A stretch of DNA of 64,000 nucleotides from Streptomyces sp. TLI_171. GTDB lineage: Bacteria; Actinomycetota; Actinomycetes; Streptomycetales; Streptomycetaceae. The stretch spans positions 6,847,001 to 6,911,000 of the forward strand of contig NZ_RAPS01000001.1 in the NCBI RefSeq assembly GCF_003610255.1, in the 5' to 3' direction. Positions 16,301-23,995 of the stretch are shown piece after piece. The notes beneath the pieces were generated by a model. That model worked only from the letters and a program-made list of their open reading frames with translations. It ran no database searches and was not told where the DNA came from. The position numbers and the translations under genes are program-made. How positions within the stretch are numbered: the first letter of the stretch is position 1; every line of letters begins with the position of its first letter.

Positions 16301-18821
16301 TCCGGCGGACAGCGCCGTCGAACTCCAGGTGGCGGTCGGCCCGGCCGACGAGCACGGCGGCCGGCCGGTGGCCGTGCACGCCCGCGCCGCCGGCAGCGAC
16401 CCGGACACGCCGTGGACCCGGCACGCCGCCGGGACCCTGACCGCCACGCCCGCGCCGGTGACCGCAACGGCGGGCGCCAGGGCCGGCGCCGGTGCCGTGC
16501 CGGCGGTCGACGCGGACCGGTTCTACGCCGAACTCGCCGCCGAGGGCTACGAGTACGGCCCGGCGTTCCGCGCGGTGACCGCGCACGGCGACACGAGCGC
16601 CGAGCTGCTGCTGCCGGCGCACGCCGAGCAGACCGGCTTCGCCGTGCACCCCGCGCTGCTGGACGCCGCCCTGCACCCGCTGGTGCGCGGCCGCGGCGAC
16701 CAGGGCGCCGGCCGGATCGCGCTCCCGTTCGCCTGGAGCGGCGTCACCCCCGGCCCGGCCGCGACGGCGACCGCGGCCCGGGCCCGGCTCACCCCGACCG
16801 GCGAGGACCGGGCGCGCCTGGAGCTGACCGACACGGAGGGCCGGCTGGTCGTCACCGTCGAGGAGCTGACGCTGCGCCAGGTCGAGACGGCACGGCTCGC
16901 GGCGCCGACCGCTGGGGCCGCCGAGCGCGACCTGCTGCGGATCGAGTGGCAGCCGGTCCCCGCCGCGCAGAGCACCGGCCCGCTGGCCGTCGCCCTGCTG
17001 GGCGAGCACTGGCCGGAACTGGCGGCGGCGCTGCGCGCGGCCGGGTCGGTGGTGCTCGACGCGGCGGCCCCGGACGAGCCGCCGGCGGACACCGTGCTGG
17101 TCGGGCTGACGGTCGGCCCCGGCGCCCCGCTGGACGCCGCCCACGCCGCGGCCCGGGCGGCCCTGGCGGTCGTCCAGGGACCGCTGGCCGACCCCCGGTG
17201 GGCGAACGCCCGGATCGTCGTCCTCACCGAGAACGCGGCCGACGGCGCCGGGCCCAACGCCCCGGCCGCCGCCGCGGCCTGGAGCCTGCTGCGCGCGGCC
17301 CGCGCGGAACACCCCGGACGGTTGGCCCTGGTGGACCTGGACGGCACCCCGAACTCGCTGGGCGCGCTGCCCGCCGCGCTGCGGGCGGACCTCCCCGAAC
17401 TGGCGCTGCGGGGCGGAGCGGTGCTGGCGCCACGCCTGCGGCGGGCGGCTGCCGAAAGCGGGCAGCCGGGCAGCGACGGGACACCGGGCGACCGCGGACC
17501 GGTCGCCCCGGCACCCGGTGCGGACGGGACGGTGCTGATCACCGGCGGCACCGGTGCGCTGGGTGCGCTGCTGGCCCGCCACCTGGTGCGGACCGGGCAG
17601 GCCAGGCGGCTGCTGCTGGTCGGCCGGCGCGGCATCACCGCGCCCGGCGCGCCCGAACTGCTGGAGGAACTGGCCGGCTTGGGCGCGGAAGCGACGGTGG
17701 CGGGCTGCGACGTCACCGACCGGGCGGCGCTGGCCGGGCTGCTCGCCGAGATCCCCGCCGACCGCCCGCTGACCGCGGTGGTCCACGCGGCGGGCGTGCT
17801 GGACGACGCTCTGGCGGCGAACCTCGACCAGGACCGGCTGACCGCGGTGCTGCGGGCCAAGGCCGACGCGGCCTGGCACCTGCACGAGCTGACCCGGGAC
17901 GCGGACCTCACGCGGTTCGTCCTGTTCTCCTCGGTGGCCGGAGTGTTCGGCACCGCGGGACAGGCCAACTACGCCGCCGCGAACGGCTTCCTGGACGGCC
18001 TGGCCCGGTACCGGCACACCCTCGGCCTCCCCGCCACCTCGCTGGCCTGGGGCCTGTGGACCGGCCCCGGCGGCATGGGCGACCGGCTGGACGGGACCGG
18101 GCGCGCCAGGTTCGAACGGCTCGGTCTCGCCCCGATCGGCCCGGACCACGGCCTGGCGCTGTACGACGCGGCGGTGCGCCGCGAGGAACCCGTCCTGGTG
18201 CCCGCGCCGACCAGTGCGGCGGCGCTGGAGCGGCTCGCTGCCTCCGGTGAACTCCCGCCGCTGCTCGTCGGGTTGACCAGGCGTCTGGTGGCGCAGCGGC
18301 CCCGACCCGCGGCCGGGCCGGCGCTCGCGGCGCGGCTCGCCGGGCAGCCGGCCGAGACCCGCGGGGCGCTGATCGCGGAGCACCTGCGAGGCATGGTCGC
18401 CGCCGTGCTCGGCCACGCGCCGGGCGAGCTGAGCGAACACCGCGGCTTCCTCGACCTGGGCGTGGACTCGCTCACCGCCGTCGAACTGCGCAACAAGCTC
18501 ACCGCCGAGAGCGGCCTGCGGCTGCCCGCCACGCTGCTGCTCGACCACCCGACACTCGGCCAACTCACCGAGCACCTGACCGGGTTGCTCGCCCCCGAAG
18601 CGGCGCCGGCCCCGGACTCCGAAGACCTGCGGGCGGGCCTCGGCCTGCTGGCGGCCGGCCTGCCCGGCCTGACCGAGCCCGAGCGGGCGCCGCTGCTCGC
18701 CGAACTGCGCGAGCTGCTGGCCGGGTTCGGCCCGGCCTCCGCCCTGGACACGGCCACCGACCAGGAGATCTTCGACCTGATCGACCTGGAGCTGGGCGTC
18801 ACCGGCGGCGAGGAGGGCTGA
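10344..18821 (+). CDS. Type I PKS: loading KSQ-AT-ACP, module 1 KS-AT-DH-KR-ACP
   Basis: The 2825-residue protein starts the assembly line. The first KS has Gln178 in LDTAQSS instead of Cys, the KSQ type that decarboxylates malonyl-ACP to acetyl. The loading AT has GHS632VG and H732AFHS, which signals malonyl; the ACP serine is 968 (GLDSL). Module 1 has an active KS (Cys1194 in TACSSS, HGTGT, NLGH) and a malonyl AT (GHS1641IG, H1741AFHS). Its DH is complete (H1946AIAGTVLLP, D2107AALH), its KR is B-type (VLDD, Tyr2543) and its ACP serine is 2709. It should make a crotonyl-type enoyl triketide intermediate. The C-terminal tail after residue 2740 is the docking region for PKS2. The ribosome binding site AAGGGG is rather far (14 bases) from the ATG. 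Confidence 0.95.
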   Translation: MTSQEQSTADVRFHHPVPEGAVAVVGLACRLPGAPDPEAFWTLLAEGRTAIGRPPAHRGLDPDLPPAGYLDRVDGFDAEFFGLSPREAGETDPQQRLLLELGWEALEFAGIVPAALHGTRTGVYIGAMAHDYRLLRHAADAPPLGRHTLTGLGHGLLANRISYTLGLHGPSLTLDTAQSSALTALHLAHRAVRDGDCELALAGGVNLILSSRSTEEARRFGGLSPDGRIHPLDARANGYARGEGAGLVVLKPLDRARADGDRVLAVILASEANHGGAAAGLTVPDAEAQRTLLDLTLRRADRRPEQVQYVELHGTGTPVGDPIEAAALGAVHAAGRTPQTPLLVGSAKANVGHLEGAAGIVGFLKAVLAIAHRQLPASPHHEQPNPAVPLDELGLRVPGTLRPWPAPERELLAAVSSFGMGGANCHVLLAEPPADPAADRDSAPPRDHTLLTLSGRTPAALREQAARLADHLDTRPELTVHTVAAALATTRTHFRHRAALPVASRSSRTELADELRKLAGEEGAAEAVLGVARPGRLALLFSGQGSQRAGAGRELHAELPEFAAALDDTVAALDPHLDRPLRELLFADPDTPDAVLLDRTEYTQPALFAWSTALYRAAEQHGLAAEFVLGHSVGALAAAHVAGVLPLADAATLVAARGRLMQAARADGVMVAVQAAADEVLPLLAEYGGRVALAADNGPDAVVLSGDAGPVAEIAARFAELGRRTRALTVSHAFHSAHMDSAVEEFRRIAAGLRFGAPRLTVVSDLTGEVATAEELGSADYWAAHLRRPVRFRQGVRTLAALGATAWAELGPGQVLASLARQNLADRPPVVPLLRGGGRPETLGFLRAVGELHVNGVELDWRRVHGERPRLALPGYPFQRESHWFREIDEIGGEPTARSAAAGAQAGPRQVLDGPVEETAARPAPPVQGGSRSVGLPQVLDVLATVLGHRSAERLDPDRSFRELGLDSLGAVEFGERLGERAGADLPATLAYDHPSPRAVAEHLAGGRSADRPAAAPLGPADEPVAIVAAAGRFPGGVDSPEALWELVASGGDVIGPFPADRGWPAELYHPEPGRPGHTYATGGGFLYGAAEFDAEFFGISPREAAAMDPQQRLLLEVAWESLERAGIRPAELRGTRTGVYAGLTQLDYGPRLHEPAAGHEGHLLTGSTVSVASGRIAYTLGLEGPAVTVDTACSSSLVAIHLAAQALRSGEATLALAGGVTVMSTPGMLTEFGRQRGLAADGRCKPFAAGADGTGWAEGAGVLVLERLSDARRNGHPVLALIRGSAVNSDGASNGLTAPNGLAQQRVITEALRRSGLTPGEVDAVEAHGTGTVLGDPVEAGALVEVYGRGRGDGEPLWVGSLKSNLGHMQAAAGVGAVIKTVAALRHGVLPESLHVDEPSPLVDWDAGVSLLTERRPWPETGRPRRAGVSSFGISGTNAHLILEQAPAEADAPAEEPALPVATLVLSGRSPEALRAQAGRLLESVEDGELGRAAAGLASARTVFEHRAVVLGGDEAALRGGLEALAAGEPAAGVLVGEARTDGATALLFTGQGSQRAGAGLELYRTFPRFAAALDEVAAAFDGLLDRPLLTVLLADPGLPEALLLHRTRYAQPALFALEVALHRLVEPWLPAPEFLAGHSIGEIAAAHLAGVLSLPDAATLVAARGALMDALPEGGAMASIEAAHEDVEADLAGEGERIAVAAVNGPRATVVSGDRAAVDAAVERWRARGHRTTRLRVSHAFHSPHMDPMLAEFRKVAEQLEYHEPSVPVVSNLTGQLAAPGELTDPEYWVRHAREAVRFHQGMQALWAAGARRFLELGPDTVLATLAGTALESAAVEGVEPTAAAVLRRGRPEVSALLSALATLHVDGGTVDWSALLGGPPARPADLPTYAFQHRRYWLDAPSPGTGSAGGHPFLTTEVVLADGAGAVLGGRISRPAHPWLADHAIAGTVLLPGTALVELALRAGRSVDAETLADFTLQAPLVLPADSAVELQVAVGPADEHGGRPVAVHARAAGSDPDTPWTRHAAGTLTATPAPVTATAGARAGAGAVPAVDADRFYAELAAEGYEYGPAFRAVTAHGDTSAELLLPAHAEQTGFAVHPALLDAALHPLVRGRGDQGAGRIALPFAWSGVTPGPAATATAARARLTPTGEDRARLELTDTEGRLVVTVEELTLRQVETARLAAPTAGAAERDLLRIEWQPVPAAQSTGPLAVALLGEHWPELAAALRAAGSVVLDAAAPDEPPADTVLVGLTVGPGAPLDAAHAAARAALAVVQGPLADPRWANARIVVLTENAADGAGPNAPAAAAAWSLLRAARAEHPGRLALVDLDGTPNSLGALPAALRADLPELALRGGAVLAPRLRRAAAESGQPGSDGTPGDRGPVAPAPGADGTVLITGGTGALGALLARHLVRTGQARRLLLVGRRGITAPGAPELLEELAGLGAEATVAGCDVTDRAALAGLLAEIPADRPLTAVVHAAGVLDDALAANLDQDRLTAVLRAKADAAWHLHELTRDADLTRFVLFSSVAGVFGTAGQANYAAANGFLDGLARYRHTLGLPATSLAWGLWTGPGGMGDRLDGTGRARFERLGLAPIGPDHGLALYDAAVRREEPVLVPAPTSAAALERLAASGELPPLLVGLTRRLVAQRPRPAAGPALAARLAGQPAETRGALIAEHLRGMVAAVLGHAPGELSEHRGFLDLGVDSLTAVELRNKLTAESGLRLPATLLLDHPTLGQLTEHLTGLLAPEAAPAPDSEDLRAGLGLLAAGLPGLTEPERAPLLAELRELLAGFGPASALDTATDQEIFDLIDLELGVTGGEEG
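14272..14731 (+). repeat. KS segment nearly identical to 19897-20356 (copy 1)
   Basis: About 460 bases covering the HGTGT to NAHLILEQ part of the module 1 KS and the following linker match the module 2 KS almost base for base at an offset of 5625. Further identical blocks occur earlier in the two KS domains. This indicates recent duplication or gene conversion within the cluster. Confidence 0.85.
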
Positions 18822-18825
18822 GGCG

Positions 18826-18936
18826 ATGCGCACCACGGAACAGCAGCGGAGCAGCCGGGTGGAGGCGGAGCCCGCCGAGGCCCGGACGGGCCGGCACCGG
18901 GGACCTGACAGCAGCGAGGGAGAGCAGGAGCGATGA
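18826..18936 (+). CDS. Small 36-codon ORF bridging PKS1 and PKS2
   Basis: Five bases after the PKS1 stop an ATG opens a 36-residue hydrophilic peptide (MRTTEQQRSSRVEAEPAEA...), whose TGA overlaps the PKS2 ATG as ATGA. GAGG precedes the start. The peptide has no recognisable domain. It may only carry ribosomes from PKS1 to PKS2 by translational coupling, or it could be a remnant of a docking linker. It may also not be translated. Confidence 0.4.
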   Translation: MRTTEQQRSSRVEAEPAEARTGRHRGPDSSEGEQER

Positions 18937-21900
18937 GCACCACCGAGGAGAAGCTGCGCGGCTACCTCAAGCGGGTCACCGCCGAGCTGCGCGACAGCCG
19001 GGCCAGGACGGCCGAGTTGGAGGCGCGGGACGCCGAGCCGGTGGCGATCGTGGCGGCGGCCGGGCGGTTCCCGGGCGGGGTGGACTCGCCGGAGGCGCTG
19101 TGGGAGCTGGTGGAGAGCGGCGGGGACGCGGTGGGACCGTTCCCCGCCGATCGGGGCTGGCCCGCCGACCTGTACCACCCGGACCGGGAGCGGATCGGCC
19201 GCTCGTACACCTCCGGTGGCGGATTCCTCTACGACGCGGCCGAGTTCGACGCCGAGTTCTTCGGGATCTCGCCGCGCGAGGCGGCCGCGATGGACCCGCA
19301 GCAGCGGCTGCTGCTGGAGGTCGCCTGGGAGTCGCTGGAGCGGGCGGGCATCCGTCCCGCCGACCTGCGCGGCACCCGGACCGGCGTCTGGGCGGGCGTG
19401 ATGTACCACGACTACGGCAGCCGGTTCCGGCGGGCACCGGAGGAGCTGGAGGGCTACCTGGTGGTCGGCAGCGCGGGCAGCGTGGTGTCCGGGCGGATCG
19501 CCTACACCCTGGGACTGGAGGGCCCGGCGGTGACGGTGGACACGGCGTGCTCCTCCTCGCTGGTGGCGATCCACCTGGCCGCCCAGGCGCTGCGCAGCGG
19601 CGAGGCCACCCTCGCGCTGGCGGGCGGCGTCACCGTGATGTCCACCCCGGCGACCTTCGTCGACTTCAGCCGACAGGGCGCCAACTCGCCCGACGGGCGC
19701 TGCCGTTCGTTCGCCGCCGGGGCGGACGGCACGGGCTGGGCCGAGGGTGCGGGCGTGCTGGTGCTGGAGCGGCTCTCGGACGCCCGCCGCAACGGGCACC
19801 CGGTGCTCGCGGTGATCCGGGGCAGCGCCGTGAACCAGGACGGCCGGAGCAGCCAGCTGACCGCGCCCAACGGGCAGGCCCAACGACGGGTGCTGGCCGA
19901 GGCGCTGCGCCGCTCGGGGCTGACGCCCGGTGAGGTGGACGCGGTGGAGGCGCACGGGACGGGGACGGTGCTGGGCGACCCGGTGGAGGCCGGCGCGCTG
20001 GTGGACGTCTACGGGCGGGGTCGCGGCGACGGCGAGCCGCTCTGGGTCGGCTCGTTGAAGTCGAACCTGGGCCACATGCAGGCGGCCGCCGGCGTCGGCG
20101 CGGTGATCAAGACGGTGGCGGCGCTCCGGCACGGCGTGCTGCCCGAGTCGCTGCACGTGGACGAGCCCTCGCCGCTGGTGGACTGGGACGCCGGCGTGTC
20201 GCTGCTGACGGAGCGCCGGCCCTGGCCGGAGACCGGCCGTCCGCGTCGGGCGGGCGTGTCCTCGTTCGGGATCAGCGGCACCAACGCGCACCTGATCCTG
20301 GAACAGGCCCCGGCCGAAGCGGACGCCCCGGCCGAGGAACCGGCCCTCCCCGTGGTGCCGCTCCTGGTGTCGGGGCGGACGCCGGACGCGCTCCGGGACC
20401 AGGCTTCCCGCGTCCTCAAGGCCCTGGACGGCGTCGAAGCGACCGCACTCGCCCGGGGGTTGGCCTCCACCCGGACGGCGTTCGAGCACCGCGCGGTGGT
20501 GCTCGGCGGTGACGCCGAGGCACTGCGGAACGGCCTGGCCGCGGTGGCAGCGGGGGAGCGGACCGCCGGTGCGGTGGTCGGCGCGGCCTCCGCGACCGGG
20601 GGCACGGCGCTCCTGTTCACCGGCCAGGGCAGCCAACGGGCAGGCGCAGGACGAGAGTTGTACACGACGTTCCCGGTGTTCGCCGCGGCGCTGGACGAGG
20701 TGGCGGCCGCCTTCGACGGACTGCTCGAACGCCCGCTGCTGGACGTGCTGTTCGCGGCCGAGGGCAGCGCCGAGGCCGCCCTGCTGGACCGCACCCGCTG
20801 GACCCAGCCCGCACTGTTCGCCCTCGGGGTCGCGCTGTACCGGCTGGTCGAGTCCTGGGGAGTGCGGCCCGACCGGCTGGCCGGGCACTCGATCGGCGAG
20901 CTGACCGCCGCGCACCTCGCGGGCGTCCTGAGCCTGGCGGACGCCGCCACCCTGGTCGCGGCCCGCGGCCGGCTGATGGACGCGCTGCCCGAGGGCGGGG
21001 CGATGCTGGCCGTCGAGGCCGGGGAAGACCTGGTTCGGGCCGAACTGGACGCCGTGGAAGGCCTGGTGGCGATCGCCGCCGTCAACGGGCCGGCCGCCAC
21101 CGTGGTCTCGGGCGAGAGCGCGGCGGTCTCGGCCGTCGAGGAGCGGTTCCGGGCACTCGGCCACCGGGTCGCCCGGCTGCGGACCAGCCACGCCTTCCAC
21201 TCGCCGCTGATGGACCCGATCACCGCCGAGTTCGGCCGGATCGCCGCGGCGCTGCCGCACCACCCGCCGCGGATCCCGATCCGCTCCGCCGTCGACGGCG
21301 AACTCTACGACGCCGTCCGGCCGTTGACGCCGGAGCACTGGGTCGGCCACGTCTGGCGCGAGGTCCGGTACCTGGACGCGGTGCGCGGCCTGGCGGCCGA
21401 CGGCGTCACCGCCCACCTGGAACTCGGCCCCGACGCGGTGCTCACCGCCCTCACCCGGGCCGCGCTGGCCGAGGACGCCGACGGCACGGACCCCGACGGA
21501 CCCGAAACGGCCGCCGCCTCCGCGCTCCGGCGCGGCCGGCCCGAGGCGGAGACCCTGCTGGCGGCGCTCGCCACCGTCCACACCCGGGGCGCGGCGGTGG
21601 ACTGGACGGCCGTGCTCGGCGGCGTCCCCGGCCGCGCCGAGGGCCTGCCCACGTACGCCTTCCAGCACACCAGGTACTGGTCGGAGGCGCCCCCGGAGGA
21701 GACCGCCGGGACGGGCGACGAGGGCGGGTTCTGGGCCGCCGTCTCGCAGCAGGACCCGGCGCGACTGGCCGAACTGCTGCGCCTGGAAGCGGAGTCGGCG
21801 CGCAGCGCGCTCGGCGAGCTGCTGCCCGCGCTGGCCGGCTGGCGGGCCGGTCGGGAACGGCACCGGGCGGTGGACCTGCTGCGTCACCGGGTCGTCTGGC

Positions 21901-23933
21901 GTCCGCTGGCGGAACCCGGGCCCGCGCCCGGCGACGGGCGGTGGCTGCTGCTGGCGCCCGCCGCCGCGGAGCAGCGGACGGACCTCTGGCGCGGCGTGCT
22001 GGAACAGGCACTGCAGCGGGCCGGCCGGGAGGTGAGCGTGCTGGAGGTACCGGCCGGAACGGACCGGACCGCCCTGGAGGGCCTGCTGCGCAGGGCCGTC
22101 GGTGGCGGGTGGCCGGTGGAGAGCTCGACGGCGGCCGTGCTAGGGACGGCCGCGGTGCTCGGCGGGCTCGGCGCGGCGGGCGGCGAGGCGTCGGCGCCGG
22201 TGGCCGGGGTGCTGTCGCTGCTCTCGCTGTCCGGCGGAGCGGTGGCGGACCGTCCGGCGGTGCCCGCCGCGCTCGCCGACACCCTGCACCTGCTGCAGGC
22301 CGCCGAGGCGGTCGGACTGGACGCGCCGGTGTGGGCGGCCACCAGCGGCGCGGTCGGCACCGGCCCCGCCGATCCGCCGACCCACCCGCAGTCCGCGGCG
22401 GTGTGGGGTCTCGGGGCGGCCGCCGCCACCGAGAGCCCCCGCTGGGGCGGGGTGCTCGATCTGCCCGCCGACCCCGGCGGGCGGCCCGCCGCCCTCGCCG
22501 TCGCCGCCCTGCTGGCCGGCGGCCCGGAAGCCGAACTCGCGGTCCGCCGCGAAGGCCTGTACGCCCGCCGACTGGTGGCCGCGCCCACCGGGACGCAGCC
22601 GGACGGCTCGGCGCCGCCGGCCGAGCCGCGCGGCACCGTGCTGATCACCGGTGGGACGGGCGCGCTCGCCGGGCACACCGCCCGCGCGCTGGCCCGGCGC
22701 GGCGCCGAACACCTGCTGCTGGTCAGCCGCCGCGGCGAGAACGCCCCCGGGGCGACGGAGTTCGCCGCCGAGCTGACCGCCGCGGGCGCCCGCAAGGTCA
22801 CCCTCGCCGCCGTGGACGTCACCGACCGGGACGCGCTGGCCCGGCTGCTCGCCGAACTGCCCGACAGCCTGCCGCTGACGGCGGTGGTGCACACCGCGGC
22901 CGTGCTGGACGACGCCACGCTCACCGAGCTGACGGACGATCAACTGGAACGGGCCCTCGGCCCGAAGACGCTGGCCGCCCGCCACCTGGACGAGCTGACC
23001 CGCGCACTGCCGCTGGACGCGTTCGTCCTGTACTCCTCCGCCGCCTCGGTGGCCGCGCTGCCCGGGCAGGCCAACTACGCGCCGGGCAACGCCGTCCTGG
23101 ACGCGCTCGCCGAACAGCGGCGGGCGGCCGGACTGCCCGCCACCTCGATCTCCTGGGGCCTGTGGGACGGCGAGGGCATCGCCGACCCGGCGGCCGCCCG
23201 GCAGGCCGCCCGGCACGGCCACCGCCCGATCGACCCGGACACCGCGCTCGCCGCGTTGGACGCCGCGCTCGCCGAGGGCGCCGGCCACCTGCTGGTCGCC
23301 GACGCGGACTGGCCCGCGCTCGCCGCCGTCCGCCCGCACCCGCTGCTCGCGGAACTGCTGCCGACCGCCGAGACCGAGGCCACCCCGGAACGGGGCGGCG
23401 GGCTGCGGGACGAACTCGCCGGCCAGGAACCGGCCGAGCGCCGCCGCACCCTGCTGCGCGCCGTCCGGGCGGAGGCCGCCGCCGTGCTCGGCCGGGCGGG
23501 CGGCGACGCCGTCGACCCGCAGCGCGGACTGCGCGACCAGGGCTTCGACTCGATCGCCACCGTGGAACTGCGCAACCGCCTGGGCCGGCTCAGCGGCCTG
23601 CGGCTGCCCACCACCCTGGTGTTCGACCACCCGACCGCACAGGCCCTCACCGACCGGCTGCTCGACCTGCTGCGGCTCCCCGAGGCGGGCGGCACACCGG
23701 CCGGGGGCGAGCCGTCGGGCGAGCGGGATGCCGGGGCCCGGGCGCTGGCCCGGCTCGGCGAGCTGGAGGCGCTGTTCGCCGAACTCCCGGCCGACGACCC
23801 GGCCCGCCCCCGGCTGCTGGAACGGCTGGCCGCGCTCACCGGCACGCCCGCGACCGGCCCGGACACCGCACTCGCCGCCGCCGGCGACGAGGAGCTGATC
23901 GCCTTCATCGGCCGCGAGTTCGGCATCTCCTGA
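18933..23933 (+). CDS. Type I PKS module 2: KS-AT-KR-ACP
   Basis: A 1666-residue single-module protein. It begins with a coiled-coil docking helix (STTEEKLRGYLKRVTAELRDSR), followed by an active KS (Cys206) and a malonyl AT (GHS653IG, H753AFHS). A structural KR half follows, then a catalytic KR with GGTGALAG, VLDD (B-type) and Tyr1382 in QANYAPGN. The ACP serine is 1540 (GFDSI). No DH or ER is seen, so a beta-hydroxyl remains, predicted 3R from the LDD motif. The C-terminal helices dock to PKS3. The ATG at 18933 has AGGAG upstream and overlaps the stop of the 36-codon ORF. The KS shares near-identical DNA with the module 1 KS. Confidence 0.95.
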   Translation: MSTTEEKLRGYLKRVTAELRDSRARTAELEARDAEPVAIVAAAGRFPGGVDSPEALWELVESGGDAVGPFPADRGWPADLYHPDRERIGRSYTSGGGFLYDAAEFDAEFFGISPREAAAMDPQQRLLLEVAWESLERAGIRPADLRGTRTGVWAGVMYHDYGSRFRRAPEELEGYLVVGSAGSVVSGRIAYTLGLEGPAVTVDTACSSSLVAIHLAAQALRSGEATLALAGGVTVMSTPATFVDFSRQGANSPDGRCRSFAAGADGTGWAEGAGVLVLERLSDARRNGHPVLAVIRGSAVNQDGRSSQLTAPNGQAQRRVLAEALRRSGLTPGEVDAVEAHGTGTVLGDPVEAGALVDVYGRGRGDGEPLWVGSLKSNLGHMQAAAGVGAVIKTVAALRHGVLPESLHVDEPSPLVDWDAGVSLLTERRPWPETGRPRRAGVSSFGISGTNAHLILEQAPAEADAPAEEPALPVVPLLVSGRTPDALRDQASRVLKALDGVEATALARGLASTRTAFEHRAVVLGGDAEALRNGLAAVAAGERTAGAVVGAASATGGTALLFTGQGSQRAGAGRELYTTFPVFAAALDEVAAAFDGLLERPLLDVLFAAEGSAEAALLDRTRWTQPALFALGVALYRLVESWGVRPDRLAGHSIGELTAAHLAGVLSLADAATLVAARGRLMDALPEGGAMLAVEAGEDLVRAELDAVEGLVAIAAVNGPAATVVSGESAAVSAVEERFRALGHRVARLRTSHAFHSPLMDPITAEFGRIAAALPHHPPRIPIRSAVDGELYDAVRPLTPEHWVGHVWREVRYLDAVRGLAADGVTAHLELGPDAVLTALTRAALAEDADGTDPDGPETAAASALRRGRPEAETLLAALATVHTRGAAVDWTAVLGGVPGRAEGLPTYAFQHTRYWSEAPPEETAGTGDEGGFWAAVSQQDPARLAELLRLEAESARSALGELLPALAGWRAGRERHRAVDLLRHRVVWRPLAEPGPAPGDGRWLLLAPAAAEQRTDLWRGVLEQALQRAGREVSVLEVPAGTDRTALEGLLRRAVGGGWPVESSTAAVLGTAAVLGGLGAAGGEASAPVAGVLSLLSLSGGAVADRPAVPAALADTLHLLQAAEAVGLDAPVWAATSGAVGTGPADPPTHPQSAAVWGLGAAAATESPRWGGVLDLPADPGGRPAALAVAALLAGGPEAELAVRREGLYARRLVAAPTGTQPDGSAPPAEPRGTVLITGGTGALAGHTARALARRGAEHLLLVSRRGENAPGATEFAAELTAAGARKVTLAAVDVTDRDALARLLAELPDSLPLTAVVHTAAVLDDATLTELTDDQLERALGPKTLAARHLDELTRALPLDAFVLYSSAASVAALPGQANYAPGNAVLDALAEQRRAAGLPATSISWGLWDGEGIADPAAARQAARHGHRPIDPDTALAALDAALAEGAGHLLVADADWPALAAVRPHPLLAELLPTAETEATPERGGGLRDELAGQEPAERRRTLLRAVRAEAAAVLGRAGGDAVDPQRGLRDQGFDSIATVELRNRLGRLSGLRLPTTLVFDHPTAQALTDRLLDLLRLPEAGGTPAGGEPSGERDAGARALARLGELEALFAELPADDPARPRLLERLAALTGTPATGPDTALAAAGDEELIAFIGREFGIS
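19897..20356 (+). repeat. KS segment nearly identical to 14272-14731 (copy 2)
   Basis: Second copy of the duplicated KS tract, within module 2. The similarity breaks off in the KS-AT linker after the shared EQAPAEADAPAEEPALPV coding stretch, where the two AT domains become distinct. Confidence 0.85.
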
Positions 23934-23995
23934 CGCCCCGCGAGCCGAGCGCACCACGCACCACGAACCTGCCGACCCGCACGAAGGGTGGAACC

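Noticed and set aside
10221..21887. A 3888-codon open frame on the minus strand opposite the PKS genes
   Set aside because: It is antisense to real PKS domains and has no recognisable domains, only low-complexity Arg/Gly/Pro-rich sequence. Such frames are expected in DNA of this GC content.
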